A DNA stretch of 64,000 nucleotides from Roseofilum capinflatum BLCC-M114 (lineage in GTDB: Bacteria > Cyanobacteriota > Cyanobacteriia > Cyanobacteriales > Desertifilaceae), in NCBI RefSeq assembly GCF_030068505.1, contig NZ_JAQOSO010000010.1, positions 1-64,000 on the forward strand, read 5' to 3'. This document shows, piece by piece, positions 9,252-17,580 of this stretch. The stretch's first letter is position 1. Each line of letters begins with the position of its first letter. The notes under the pieces were generated by a model that saw nothing but the letters and a program-made list of their open reading frames with translations, was not told where the DNA came from and searched no databases. A program made the position numbers and the translations under genes.

Positions 9252-10196
9252 ATGCATATTCATAACCTAGAAGAATGGCAACATTCCCATAATTTCTTAG
9301 TCGATCGCCATCAAGCCGAACGCAAAACCCAAATGGTGATCGCTCTGACTGCTGTCACCATGATCGCTGAGATTGTCGCCGGTACGATCTTTGGTTCTAT
9401 GGCTCTCCTAGCGGATGGCTGGCATATGGCGACCCATATTGCTGCCTTTGGGATTACGTTGTTTGCTTATCAATACGCTCGCCATCATGCTAATGACCCT
9501 AAATATACGTTTGGCACGGGTAAAGTTAGCACCCTGGGAGGCTTTGCTAGTGCGGTGGCACTCGCTGTCGTTGCGTGTGTGATGGTGATCGAGTCTATGG
9601 GTCGTTTATTCCAACCGGAAGCGATTCAGTTTAATGAGGCGATTATTGTGGCGGTGATTGGTTTAGTGGTGAACTTGGTCAGCGCTTTGTTGTTGGAGGA
9701 TCATCACGATCATGACCATGAGGATCATCATCATCACGATCATAATCTTCGCGCTGCCTATTTTCATGTGTTAGCGGATGCTTTAACCTCGATTCTGGCG
9801 ATTTTTGCCCTGCTTGCGGGTAAGTTTGTGGGTTGGATCTGGATGGATGCAGCGATGGGGATAGTGGGGGCGATGGTGATTAGTAAATGGTCTTATAATC
9901 TGTTGCGAGAAAGCAGTGCTTTATTGCTCGATGGGGCGATCGATAAACAAACCAAGCTTGATATTATTAATCGCATTGAACAGGATGCAGATAACCGAGT
10001 GGTGGATTTGCACGTTTGGAATTTGAGCGAAGACCATTTAGCCGCTACGATTTCGGTCATTACCCACTATCCGCAAACCCCGGAACATTATAAGACTCTC
10101 CTACAACCCATTTCTTCCCTTTCCCATGTGTTAGTTGAAGTCAATCCCTGTCAGGGTGAACCTTGTGTAGAGGTGAAAAGCGTTTCTAGGGTTTAG
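9252..10196 (+). CDS. dmeF: CDF-family metal exporter, DmeF type (Co/Ni)
   Basis: A cation diffusion facilitator of 314 residues from this start, expected to export divalent metal (Co2+/Ni2+ in characterised DmeF) by proton antiport at the inner membrane. It has six predicted TM helices; the paired metal-site motifs are ADGWHMATH (TM2) and HVLADALTS (TM5), and a His/Asp-rich loop (DHHDHDHEDHHHHDH) lies between TM4 and TM5. The cytosolic C-terminal domain follows (LHVWNLSEDHL). The start at 9252 gives the usual DmeF N-terminus (MHIHNLEEW). A longer frame from 9192 would translate attcccc tandem repeats and is unlikely. The metal is inferred from family resemblance. A cobalt importer operon lies 1 kb downstream on the other strand. 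Confidence 0.82.
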   Translation: MHIHNLEEWQHSHNFLVDRHQAERKTQMVIALTAVTMIAEIVAGTIFGSMALLADGWHMATHIAAFGITLFAYQYARHHANDPKYTFGTGKVSTLGGFASAVALAVVACVMVIESMGRLFQPEAIQFNEAIIVAVIGLVVNLVSALLLEDHHDHDHEDHHHHDHNLRAAYFHVLADALTSILAIFALLAGKFVGWIWMDAAMGIVGAMVISKWSYNLLRESSALLLDGAIDKQTKLDIINRIEQDADNRVVDLHVWNLSEDHLAATISVITHYPQTPEHYKTLLQPISSLSHVLVEVNPCQGEPCVEVKSVSRV

Positions 10197-10308
10197 GTTG
10201 GGTTCGCCTTCTATAGATATGGGGGGCGATCGCCTAAACCGATTTAAGATCACTGTTTTTACATTTCTGAGTTATGTTAATCAATTTAGGCATGAAGGAC
10301 AATAATTT

Positions 10309-10647
10309 ATGATCAATCCTTGCACAATGAGGGAGTTTACCCTAATCGGTTTGCTAGGTTGGGGGATGTTGATGACTCCCATGGCTAGAGCGCAGTCTAC
10401 CTCTGCCGATCCAGTCTATCCCGAACAAGCTGTGACTGATATTCTAGATAATTGTCACCAACAAACAGCTCAGTTTTTACCCCCAGATTTCATAGAACCG
10501 TTATGTCAATGTGTGCTAACTCGGTTTCAAGCTGAGTTTAGTTATACTGACTATGAACACCTGATTGATGAGGCTGAGAAAACCGGAGAAGATCCTCCCC
10601 AATTCAGTCAAATCGGTCGAAAATGTGCCCTTGAGCAATTGATTTAA
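10309..10647 (+). CDS. Small secreted Cys-containing protein, unknown
   Basis: A 112-residue protein I do not recognise. A signal peptide is visible (hydrophobic 12-26, cleavage likely after ARA at about residue 28). The mature part is acidic and holds four cysteines, in CHQQ, CQC and RKCALEQ contexts, which could form disulfides in the periplasm. An inner start at Met7 (MREFTLIG) is possible. It follows dmeF by 112 bp on the same strand. Confidence 0.55.
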   Translation: MINPCTMREFTLIGLLGWGMLMTPMARAQSTSADPVYPEQAVTDILDNCHQQTAQFLPPDFIEPLCQCVLTRFQAEFSYTDYEHLIDEAEKTGEDPPQFSQIGRKCALEQLI

Positions 10648-10776
10648 TCTCGCCAACAATAGTGCTTCGCTTGGGTAATGGGTAAAAGAATAAAATAGCC
10701 CCCCCTTTTTTTTAAGGGTTGGGGAAGTCGTAATCAGTCATTTTAATTCAATTTCACTTGAGATGTAAACTTGGAA

Positions 10777-11040
10777 TGCCCTCTCCCTAAATCCCTCTCC
10801 CACGGGAGAGGGACTTTATTACCCCCTTCTCCCACGCTTGTCTTGTAGGGGTTTCATTGAACTACAATTTGGTATGTAGGGGCGAACGGCCGTTTCGCTT
10901 TGCGACATGAAACGCCCCTACAGATGGTCAACACACCAGCAAACGTTGCCATATTGGATGATTTTTAGCCAAATTGACAGGTTATCTTAAAACCCCTACA
11001 AGATTAGCTCCCACGGGAGAAGGGGGCAGGGGGATGAGGG
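10777..11040. repeat. tgccctct-family repeat, interrupted by a MITE
   Basis: The left part (10777-10836) matches the repeat at 1-86, and its right part resumes at 11016 with ggagaagggggcaggggg. Removing 10837-11015 restores a continuous palindrome, ccttctcccacgggagaagg. A poly-C/T tract (10698-10729) before it could serve as a weak transcript end for the upstream gene. The convergent spacer 10648-11041 holds no gene. Confidence 0.65.
10837..11007. mobile_element. MITE with inverted ends and 8-bp target duplication
   Basis: The inverted ends share tcttgtaggggttt (left, from 10841) and its complement (right, 10990-11003). The 8-bp sequence ctcccacg flanks it on both sides (10829-10836 and 11008-11015). 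The element has no coding capacity. It carries inside it another dispersed repeat, gtaggggcgaacggccgtt (10876-10894), with the complementary end aacgcccctac near 10911-10921. Confidence 0.7.
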
Positions 11041-11041
11041 T

Positions 11042-11881
11042 TTACAATTCATTAAAAATTGTTTTCCACTCCTGCAATGTGCGCGGAATTTGCTGCACTT
11101 GAGGACGGAAAGAAGGGGGTAAAGAGTGCCAGGCTTCCCAGAGGGTGGGGATACCTAAACCGATTTCTGAGAGTCGTTTTTGTTGAGAAAAAACGGTTTC
11201 GGCTGCTCCTTCGAGGATGAGTTTTCCTTGGTTGAGAATGATAAACCAGTCTGCCCATTGATAGGCGAAATCTAGGTTATGGGTGGCGATCGCGATCGTG
11301 GTTCCCTTTTGTTCGATTTTGTGCAACTCTTGGACTAAGGTGCGGATTTGTTGCGGGTCTAAGTAGGCGGTGGGTTCATCGAGTAACAGCAGTTGGGGAT
11401 TTAACACCATTACCCCGGCTAGGGCAACTCGGCGTTTTTGCCCTAAACTGAGGTGGTGGAGGGGAGTGTGGGCAATGTCGGTGAGTTGAAAATCGGCGAT
11501 CGCCTGTTCAACCCGGTAGCGAATTTCCGGTTTGGCTAATTTGAGGTTGCACAGTCCATAGGATAGATCTTCGGCTACGGTTCCCGCAACAAGCTGATGT
11601 TCTGGATTTTGAAAGGCTAATCCCACATTTTGCCGCCATTGTTTCAGGGTTTGGCGCTGGTAATCTAGGGGTTTTCCCTGCCAGAAAATGCTTCCGCGAT
11701 CTACAGGGTATAATCCCGTCATCAGTAAAAATAAGGTTGACTTTCCCGAACCATTGTGCCCTAAAATTGCCGTTTTTTGATGGTGGGGAAGGGTAAGACT
11801 CAGTTGCTCAAACACTTGATGAGACTGTCCTGAGTAGTGATAGGTCACGTCCCTGAGTTCCAGCAAACTCGGATTATCCAT
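11042..11881 (-). CDS. cbiO: Cobalt ECF transporter ATPase CbiO
   Basis: The 279-residue ATP-binding subunit of an energy-coupling-factor importer; ATP hydrolysis drives metal uptake through CbiM. Walker A is GHNGSGKST (near residue 41), the Q-loop is FQNPEHQ, the signature is LSLGQKRR, Walker B is LLLLDEP and the H-loop is ATHNLD. The start overlaps the cbiQ stop by 8 bp, showing translational coupling. Last gene of the riboswitch-controlled cbiMNQO operon. Only one ATPase gene is present, so it probably works as a homodimer, as in CbiMNQO. Confidence 0.9.
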   Translation of the reverse strand: MDNPSLLELRDVTYHYSGQSHQVFEQLSLTLPHHQKTAILGHNGSGKSTLFLLMTGLYPVDRGSIFWQGKPLDYQRQTLKQWRQNVGLAFQNPEHQLVAGTVAEDLSYGLCNLKLAKPEIRYRVEQAIADFQLTDIAHTPLHHLSLGQKRRVALAGVMVLNPQLLLLDEPTAYLDPQQIRTLVQELHKIEQKGTTIAIATHNLDFAYQWADWFIILNQGKLILEGAAETVFSQQKRLSEIGLGIPTLWEAWHSLPPSFRPQVQQIPRTLQEWKTIFNEL

Positions 11882-12674
11882 GTGCGATTCCTGACAGTTC
11901 TAGAGACAGCAAGAAGAACAAGCCCAGGAGGGCTTCCCATTCATAACGGGGCGATCGCTCATAGTTTCGCATTGACAAAACCACAAATTTATGATCAAAT
12001 CCCCGTGCAGTCGCCCCCAAAGAAAAGCGATGATAATCTGTTAACGTTCGATGCAACAATTGCCGAATCAACAAACTCACACTCCGCAAACTTTGAGCAA
12101 AATCACCATATCCTCCCCGCGCTCTTTGTCCCAAACGCAAATCAGAAACCGTTTTTTGCAGTACCCAAATCAACCGATACATTAACAAAATCAACTCCAA
12201 CAACAGTTCCGGAAAACGCCACTGACGCAACACTTGAACCATCTCCACCATCGGAACCGTCAACATCAAGAAAAAGAAGCAAGACAAACAAGCAACTGCC
12301 CGTACAATTAGCCGGATAAACAAATCCAAAACGCTTTGGGAAATCGACCAATAGAGCGTACCCGTTGACCAACCGATCAAGACTCCAGAACTGTCTAAAT
12401 TTCCCCCTTCTACTAGACGCACATCAATCAGAAACGCCAAGGAACTCATCAACACAAACGTATAGCTTCCCAAAAGCAACTTCAGATAGAACTTCATCGG
12501 AATTTTAGCGTACCCAATTGTCCAAACCGCCATCCATAAACTGAGGGCAATTTGTGTGATGGGTTGACTCACCAAAGCCAACCCCAACATCAGCAAAGAA
12601 AACCCCAGTTTTTGACTCGGAGGCAACCGTCTTAAACCATTTTGATACGCCCAAGTATCAGTCGGTAACGTCAT
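11874..12674 (-). CDS. cbiQ: Cobalt ECF transporter transmembrane subunit CbiQ
   Basis: The T-component of the cobalt ECF transporter, with about five to six TM helices and the cytosolic coupling motif region (FPELLLELILLMYR and RARGGY/ATARGF, the Ala-Arg-Gly motifs that contact the ATPase). I place the start at 12674 ([10 protein letters not shown]), giving 266 residues and a 17-bp overlap with cbiN. The frame is open further, to 12785, but that stretch lies wholly inside cbiN and lacks family similarity. It overlaps cbiO by 8 bp. Confidence 0.88.
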   Translation of the reverse strand: MTLPTDTWAYQNGLRRLPPSQKLGFSLLMLGLALVSQPITQIALSLWMAVWTIGYAKIPMKFYLKLLLGSYTFVLMSSLAFLIDVRLVEGGNLDSSGVLIGWSTGTLYWSISQSVLDLFIRLIVRAVACLSCFFFLMLTVPMVEMVQVLRQWRFPELLLELILLMYRLIWVLQKTVSDLRLGQRARGGYGDFAQSLRSVSLLIRQLLHRTLTDYHRFSLGATARGFDHKFVVLSMRNYERSPRYEWEALLGLFFLLSLELSGIAHG

Positions 12675-12975
12675 TTTCCCCAGAAGGATTCGGCTCAGAA
12701 CGTCCCCGATACCATCCGATTCCGTATCCGATAATTCCCGCGCCGAAAGCTGCTTGCAGGGCGAATAATAAACTCTCGGTTTCACCCCCTGGCGGTTCTA
12801 AAATCGGTTCAAACCAGGGTTCATACTGAGGATTAACTTCGGTAATGGCTTCCTCTGCTTGGCCATCGGCTCCACCAAATTCACTATCCTTAACTATCAT
12901 TAGAGGCAAAATGGTTAAGCCAATGACGGCTAACAATAACAGACCATTAGGCCATTGATGCTGTTGTGTTTTCAT
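12658..12975 (-). CDS. cbiN: Cobalt ECF transporter accessory subunit CbiN
   Basis: A 105-residue membrane protein with two TM helices (about 11-28 and 68-88) and an extracytoplasmic loop containing the conserved [12 protein letters not shown] segment of CbiN. CbiN is needed with CbiM for cobalt uptake and has no close counterpart in most nickel systems, which use NikN or NikL, so its presence favours cobalt as substrate. It overlaps cbiM by 4 bp (12972-12975) and cbiQ by 17 bp. Confidence 0.9.
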   Translation of the reverse strand: MKTQQHQWPNGLLLLAVIGLTILPLMIVKDSEFGGADGQAEEAITEVNPQYEPWFEPILEPPGGETESLLFALQAAFGAGIIGYGIGWYRGRSEPNPSGENDVTD

Positions 12976-13739
12976 ACCGTTTCTGATTCCATTAATTTCA
13001 AGAGTTTTAATTCTGGTTGAGAGTAGGACATTAAGCCATTCCAGACCATCACCGTTAACAGTCCCTCAATAATGGCCAGGGGAATTTGAGTGACGGCAAA
13101 AATACCGGCAAACTTGAGAAAAGCGACCCAAATGCCTCCATTTTCCACGGGAAAAGCTAAGGCAAGTTGTAGAGAAGTGACCACATAAGTGGCTAAGTTT
13201 CCTAAAGCCGCAGCCAGAAAAACAGCCAGAGTTTGCCGTTGACTCAGCCCCATGACCAAGCGATAAATACCAAAGGCCACAAAGGGGCCAACCACTGCCA
13301 TAGAAACGGCATTTGCGCCCAATGTGGTGAGACCACCATGGGCTAAGAGTAAGGCTTGAAATAAGAGAACCAGAGATCCTAAAACCGTCATGGTGGAGGG
13401 GCCAAATAGTACGGCCCCTAAACCGGTTCCGGTGGGATGGGAGGAACTACCGGTAACTGAGGGAATTTTCAGGGCTGAAAGGACAAAGGCAAAGGCTCCC
13501 GATAGAGCGAGTAGGAGTTTAAGTTCGGGATATTTTTGCACCGTTTGGTTAATACGAAAGAGTCCCAAACCAAAGAAGGGCAGAAACACAACCCACCAAA
13601 AAATAACCCAAGGTAAGGGCAGAAATCCTTCCATAATATGCATCGCTTGGGCAGGTGCGGGGAAGAAGGCTAAAAGTAGGGTAAAACTGAAGGCTAGAAA
13701 ACTGGCCATCAGCCGAAACAAGAGCTTGCGATGGTTCAT
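12972..13739 (-). CDS. cbiM: Cobalt ECF transporter substrate-binding subunit CbiM
   Basis: The membrane S-component that binds Co2+. An N-terminal signal peptide ends at AQA, so the mature protein starts MHIMEGFLP; the exposed N-terminus with its second-position His is the known metal-binding feature of CbiM/NikM. Six or seven TM helices follow, and a [10 protein letters not shown] loop supplies another conserved His. I choose ATG at 13739; a TTG four codons upstream (13751) is also open. First gene of the operon, about 260 bp downstream of a cobalamin riboswitch, so it is predicted to be shut down when B12 is plentiful. Confidence 0.9.
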   Translation of the reverse strand: MNHRKLLFRLMASFLAFSFTLLLAFFPAPAQAMHIMEGFLPLPWVIFWWVVFLPFFGLGLFRINQTVQKYPELKLLLALSGAFAFVLSALKIPSVTGSSSHPTGTGLGAVLFGPSTMTVLGSLVLLFQALLLAHGGLTTLGANAVSMAVVGPFVAFGIYRLVMGLSQRQTLAVFLAAALGNLATYVVTSLQLALAFPVENGGIWVAFLKFAGIFAVTQIPLAIIEGLLTVMVWNGLMSYSQPELKLLKLMESETV

Positions 13740-13822
13740 AAATTCAGACAAACAACAATAATTTTTGCAGGGGAACTCTAGTATTGAGTTCGTGTAAGAT
13801 GGGTACTTTTTGCCGTGATGAA

Positions 13823-13903
13823 GATCCCCCTAAATCCCCCTTTTTAAGGGGGACTTCCCTTACTCCCCCCTTTTTTAAGGGAGGTTGGGGGGGGTCAAGA
13901 TCT
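13823..13903. repeat. gatccccctaaatcccc palindromic repeat in the cbiM leader
   Basis: Two G/C-rich hairpins (ccccctttttaaggggg and cccttttttaaggg) are bounded by gatcccccct-like and ggggtcaagatc ends. It lies between the riboswitch and cbiM, so it will be transcribed in the leader. On the minus strand the hairpins are followed by A/T-poor sequence and not by a clean T-run, so I do not call them terminators. Confidence 0.6.
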
Positions 13904-14000
13904 GGAGAGAAAAGGGATAGAAGAGAAAAGCAACCCAAAGGAATAAACTTGCGACATGATTCTGTACCTCGCAGAATGGTGATTAAATAGACTTACTTTG

Positions 14001-14121
14001 GCGGGCATCCTGACTTAGAGATGATTGGGACTCCATCTCCTTACAGTTGCGGGACAGCGTTGGATTTGCACCAAACTTTCCCCGTTACCTCTGATGGCTG
14101 CTCCCCATCAGAACCGAAGCA
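14001..14121 (-). promoter_or_regulatory. Cobalamin (AdoCbl) riboswitch
   Basis: Read on the minus strand, the segment holds the B12-box core with AAATCCAACGCTGTCCCGC followed by AACTGTAA (14041-14070), preceded by GGGAAAGTTTGGTGC and a GATGGGGAGCAGCCATC hairpin, and closed at the 3' side by GTCAGGATGCCCGCC (14001-14015). Order and spacing match the cobalamin riboswitch family. It precedes cbiMNQO, so cobalamin binding should repress cobalt uptake. Confidence 0.93.
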
Positions 14122-14127
14122 GGGTTG

Positions 14128-14133
14128 ATTATA
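14128..14133 (-). promoter_or_regulatory. Candidate -10 box for the riboswitch-cbiMNQO transcript
   Basis: The minus strand reads TATAAT, about 7-12 bases before the first riboswitch pairing segment. No good -35 hexamer is visible at 17 bp spacing. Confidence 0.5.
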
Positions 14134-14189
14134 CCATGATGTCGGGGCGAAAAATTTTTCATTCCTACTGGATTGTTTCAGCTCATTTG

Positions 14190-14325
14190 ATGCTTTAGGA
14201 ATGGGAGCGTCTCGCTCGCTTATTCCTTACTAGCGAGGGAGACGTTTGTCCTTTCCGCTTCGCGGAGATGAACGGACACGCTACGCTTTCATGTCCGCGA
14301 AGCGGATACGCACTCCAGAAAACCT
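14190..14325. repeat. Cluster of dispersed palindromes
   Basis: It contains gggagcgtctcgctcgcttattccttac with its partial inverse (gcgagggagacg) and two ccgcttcgcgg/ccgcgaagcgg palindromes around 14258-14310, both families found elsewhere in the window (9070-9170, 20153, 53764, 54058). A tgcgttacgcttcgctaacacaccctac repeat follows to about 14383. No gene is seen here. Confidence 0.55.
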
Positions 14326-14406
14326 ATTGCCCTATTTTAGTTCGTAGATTTTAGGTGCGTTACGCTTCGCTAACACACCCTACGGCAAGGACTATTAAAC
14401 GCATCA

Positions 14407-14553
14407 TCATAGAGAAATGGTATTATCGTAAGCAAGTTTGGCCCCCTTGTTTTCTCCTAATTCCAGAAGTAACTTTTGAAATTGTTGCCAACTGATATTA
14501 TTTAAGATGATGTTGTGAGATGGGACTTGATGCCGATGTTCAGCGATCTGCAT
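14407..14553 (-). pseudogene. N-terminal remnant of a Uma2-family protein
   Basis: A 48-codon open stretch begins MQIAEHRHQVPSHNI and includes ISWQQFQKLLLELGENKG followed by AKLAYDN, which matches the N-terminus of Uma2/DUF820 putative endonucleases common in cyanobacteria (usual length about 185). It stops at the point where intact proteins continue with the LEIMSPL-type core, so catalytic residues are missing. Read as a decayed 5' fragment. Confidence 0.5.
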
Positions 14554-14574
14554 AATTAGGTTTGGAAGGTTTCT

Positions 14575-14706
14575 TTAGACGGTAGGGCATCTGTTAGCAG
14601 TAGCAAGCCCTTGGCGCAACTGGGCAATGACCTCTTGTGCAGCAGCACTAAGCTTTTCAGCACGTTGTACATCATAGCCTAATGCTGCAAATGCTATCCA
14701 AGAGTA
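14575..14706 (-). pseudogene. Coding remnant without a start codon
   Basis: The frame reads about 43 residues (SWIAFAALGYDVQRAEKL, then SAAAQEVIAQLRQG) between two stops, with coding-like composition but no usable start. It lies just upstream of the Uma2 remnant on the same strand. I do not recognise the family. The remainder of the spacer to ribBA shows nothing more. Confidence 0.25.
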
Positions 14707-14838
14707 TTATCCACGAGCGATCGCACCGTAGCGAAATACAGAGGAACTTTCCCCCATCTGGAATTTCTCCTTGTCTACCCCTCTCCCCATTCGCGGTACA
14801 ATAACAACCACACTCTCGATCTGCTACACCTTCTCACT

Positions 14839-16512
14839 GTGACTTCTTCTCCTTCCTTTCAGTTTGACTCTATCGAAAGCGCGATCGCCGACCTCAAACT
14901 CGGTCGGATGGTGGTCGTGGTTGATGATGAAAATCGGGAAAATGAAGGCGATCTCGTTGGGGCTGCCCAGTTCGCGACCCCGGATATGATTAACTTTATG
15001 GCGGTTTATGCGCGGGGTTTAATCTGTTTGGCAATGATGGGCGATCGCCTCGATCAACTTGACCTCCCCCTCATGGTCACCCACAACACGGATAAAAATC
15101 AGACTGCTTTTACTGTCAGTATCGATGCTTCCCCAGAACTGGGGGTGAGTACCGGAATTTCTGCCGAAGACCGGGCCCGCACCATTCAAGTAGCCCTGAA
15201 CCCCCAAACTCGTCCCTACGACTTACGCAGACCGGGCCATATTTTTCCCCTGCGATCGCGGGAAGGGGGAGTCTTAAAACGCGCTGGTCATACGGAAGCT
15301 AGTGTGGATTTAGCCCGGTTAGCGGGTCTCTATCCCGCCGGAATTATCTGCGAAATTCAAAACCCCGATGGCTCCATGGCCCGACTGCCGCAACTGATCC
15401 GCTATGCCCAATATCATGAACTGAAAATTATTAGTATTGCCGATCTGATTGCCTATCGTTTGCAACATGAACGGTTTGTTAAACAAGAAGCATTAGCGAG
15501 TCTGCCTACCCAATTTGGACAGTTTAAGATCTACGCCTATCGCAATACTTTAGATAATTCTGAACATATTGCCATAGTCAAAGGCGATCCGAGTGAATTT
15601 GCCCAGCAAGTGGTCACCGTGCGGATGCATTCAGAATGTTTAACCGGAGATGCATTAGGCTCCCTGCGCTGTGATTGTCGGATGCAACTACAAACGGCCT
15701 TGAAAATGATCGATCATTCGGGAGCGGGTGTGGTGGTCTATTTGCGTCAAGAAGGGCGAGGCATTGGTTTGGTAAATAAACTCAAAGCCTATATGCTCCA
15801 AGATCAGGGTTTAGATACGGTAGAAGCGAATGAAAAATTAGGCTTTCCGGCCGATTTACGCAACTATGGAGTCGGGGCGCAAATTTTGAATGATTTAGGG
15901 GTGAAAAAATTCCGTTTGATTACCAATAATCCGCGCAAAATTGCTGGATTAAAAGGCTATGGTTTAGAGATGGTCGATCGCGTGCCTCTATTAATTGAAG
16001 CCACGGATTATAATTCGGCCTATTTAGCTACGAAGGCGCAAAAATTGGGTCATTGGTTGTTGCAAACCTATTTAGTCACCGTTGCTCTAGAGTGGAAAGA
16101 TCCCAATCCTTCGGTAACTCAACGGTATGAATGGTTAGAAAAACTGCGCTATTGGGCCGATCGGGAAAATTTACTGTTGCAGGAAGAAACGCGGCCAGTG
16201 GCGATCGCCCTGTTTACCCATCCGTCCTTAATCGTTCATTTAGGCTTCGATCAACCCTATAGCGATCCCATGGAATGGTATCACGATCGCGAACATCCCT
16301 ATTCCCAGGCGATCGCCTCCTGGTTAGATTTGCTCATAGATTGGTCACCGGTTCAGCGCTTGGAATTTCTCGTCAGCGATGGATCAGACCCCCTTGATGG
16401 TCTGCAACTGAAGCTACAAAGACAACCCTGCGATCCCCAAAAACTAGCCCCCTCGTCCCTGTTTGAGAATCTGGAAACCCAGAAAATCTATAGTTTTAGT
16501 ATAGGGAGCTAA
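14839..16512 (+). CDS. ribBA: Bifunctional DHBP synthase / GTP cyclohydrolase II (RibBA) with C-terminal extension
   Basis: It supplies both precursors of riboflavin: 3,4-dihydroxy-2-butanone 4-phosphate from ribulose 5-phosphate (N-terminal domain, residues about 8-205, DDENRENEGDL motif) and the pyrimidine from GTP (residues about 210-400). The cyclohydrolase Zn site is visible as HSECLTGDALGSLRCDCR near 263-280, followed by RQEGRGIGL. Residues about 405-557 form an extra domain beyond the ordinary 400-residue RibBA; it has no motif I can name, and such tails occur in cyanobacteria. The start is GTG at 14839, with no strong ribosome site. No FMN riboswitch is visible upstream. It is transcribed alone. 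Confidence 0.92.
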   Translation: MTSSPSFQFDSIESAIADLKLGRMVVVVDDENRENEGDLVGAAQFATPDMINFMAVYARGLICLAMMGDRLDQLDLPLMVTHNTDKNQTAFTVSIDASPELGVSTGISAEDRARTIQVALNPQTRPYDLRRPGHIFPLRSREGGVLKRAGHTEASVDLARLAGLYPAGIICEIQNPDGSMARLPQLIRYAQYHELKIISIADLIAYRLQHERFVKQEALASLPTQFGQFKIYAYRNTLDNSEHIAIVKGDPSEFAQQVVTVRMHSECLTGDALGSLRCDCRMQLQTALKMIDHSGAGVVVYLRQEGRGIGLVNKLKAYMLQDQGLDTVEANEKLGFPADLRNYGVGAQILNDLGVKKFRLITNNPRKIAGLKGYGLEMVDRVPLLIEATDYNSAYLATKAQKLGHWLLQTYLVTVALEWKDPNPSVTQRYEWLEKLRYWADRENLLLQEETRPVAIALFTHPSLIVHLGFDQPYSDPMEWYHDREHPYSQAIASWLDLLIDWSPVQRLEFLVSDGSDPLDGLQLKLQRQPCDPQKLAPSSLFENLETQKIYSFSIGS

Positions 16513-16544
16513 TTCGAGATGCGATCGCCGATTCAAGTTTATTG

Positions 16545-16784
16545 TTATTCTTGTGTTTGACCCCCACTTTGCTCTTGTTCAAGGGCCTCTTCGGTGCGTT
16601 CATAGGGGTTGGTTTTCCGCTCCCATTGGGGAATTAAGCCCACCAAAAATTTATTCAGCGTCACGCGAGTTTGTTCGCTTGCAGGGCCTAAAGGTTCCGG
16701 CAGAAAGCGATCGCCGAGCAACACAAACACTAAAAACAGGATACTCGACAGAATTAACCAGGGTTTCAAATAGGCAAATTTCAT
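16545..16784 (-). CDS. Small single-TM protein, unknown
   Basis: A 79-residue protein with one TM helix (about 8-25) and an acidic, Gln-rich C-terminus; probably a membrane-anchored small protein conserved among cyanobacteria, without known function. I choose ATG at 16784 because AGGA lies seven bases upstream; ATGs at 16790 and 16808 are also in frame. Its stop is 32 bp from the ribBA stop on the opposite strand, a convergent arrangement. Confidence 0.55.
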   Translation of the reverse strand: MKFAYLKPWLILSSILFLVFVLLGDRFLPEPLGPASEQTRVTLNKFLVGLIPQWERKTNPYERTEEALEQEQSGGQTQE

Positions 16785-16873
16785 CTTCATTTCCTCATCA
16801 TTGGGCATTCACTAGCCCTAGTGTTCCCTAGCTTTTAGTAAATCCTTTCATGGGATATTAATCCAATTCAGCC

Positions 16874-17317
16874 CTACTCTAAAAGCAAGGTCACGGGGCC
16901 ATCATTATCAATTTTAACCTCCATCATCGCCCCAAATTCCCCTGTTTCTACCCTTAAACCGCTCTGCTTGAGCAGGCTGACAAACTTCTCATAAAGAGCT
17001 TTCGCCGGTTCCGGAGCAGCAGAGCGATCGAAAGAGGGACGACGACCTTTACGACAATTTCCATACAAGGTAAATTGACTCACCACCAACAGTTCACCCT
17101 CGATCTCTTGTACGGATTTTTGCCAACGGCGATCGCTCCGTTCTGGATCGGGAAAGAGCCGCAATTCAAGACATTTTTTTGCCATCCATTCTAGGTCTTT
17201 CTCCGTGTCTGTGTCCGTAATGCCCACGAGCAAGTTTAATCCCCGGCCAATTTTACCGATAATCTGGCCATCCACGGAAACGGAAGATGCAGTGACTCGT
17301 TGAATTAGGACACGCAT
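16874..17317 (-). CDS. dtd: D-aminoacyl-tRNA deacylase (Dtd)
   Basis: A 147-residue DTD enzyme that removes D-amino acids (and mischarged glycine) from tRNA, a chirality proofreading step outside the ribosome. Both active-site signatures are present: SQFTLYG (near 79-85) and the NxGPxT motif as NDGPVT near the C-terminus, plus the [13 protein letters not shown] start. Length is typical. Monocistronic and divergent from isiA, with a 316-bp shared upstream region. Confidence 0.95.
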   Translation of the reverse strand: MRVLIQRVTASSVSVDGQIIGKIGRGLNLLVGITDTDTEKDLEWMAKKCLELRLFPDPERSDRRWQKSVQEIEGELLVVSQFTLYGNCRKGRRPSFDRSAAPEPAKALYEKFVSLLKQSGLRVETGEFGAMMEVKIDNDGPVTLLLE

Positions 17318-17546
17318 AGGGCTAGGGAAGATGCGTTAAGGGGGCGATCGCGCTTATTGCTCTAATTTAGCACATCTCAAGGTTTTCAATCTTATTGATA
17401 CTAATTCTAAATAGTCATCTCAATTCCCTACACAAGAGAGCCTCAACACTCTCACCAGCGATCCCTGAAAGCCAGTAAAATCAAGAGATTTTCTTCTTAT
17501 CACTCCCCACCACCCATATCTTTACAAAACTTTACACCTCTGCAAT

Positions 17547-17561
17547 TGACAATTATTCTGA
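17547..17561. promoter_or_regulatory. Candidate Fur box upstream of isiA
   Basis: The sequence tgacaattattctga agrees with a 7-1-7 Fur/Zur-type consensus (TGATAAT-n-ATTATCA) at 11 of 14 informative positions. It lies 73 bp before the isiA start codon, a position where Fur could block transcription when iron is sufficient. Iron control of isiA by Fur is established in other cyanobacteria; this exact site is inferred. Confidence 0.5.
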
Positions 17562-17580
17562 ACTGAGTTTGAATGGGTAA

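Noticed and set aside
11837-12319. 160-codon plus-strand frame
   Set aside because: It is antisense to cbiQ/cbiO, which have intact motifs and operon overlaps.
12675-12785. Longer N-terminus for CbiQ
   Set aside because: Those 37 codons overlap cbiN entirely and do not resemble the family; ATG 12674 fits the operon overlaps.
13823-13903. Rho-independent terminator before cbiM
   Set aside because: The hairpins belong to a dispersed repeat and no T-run follows on the minus strand.
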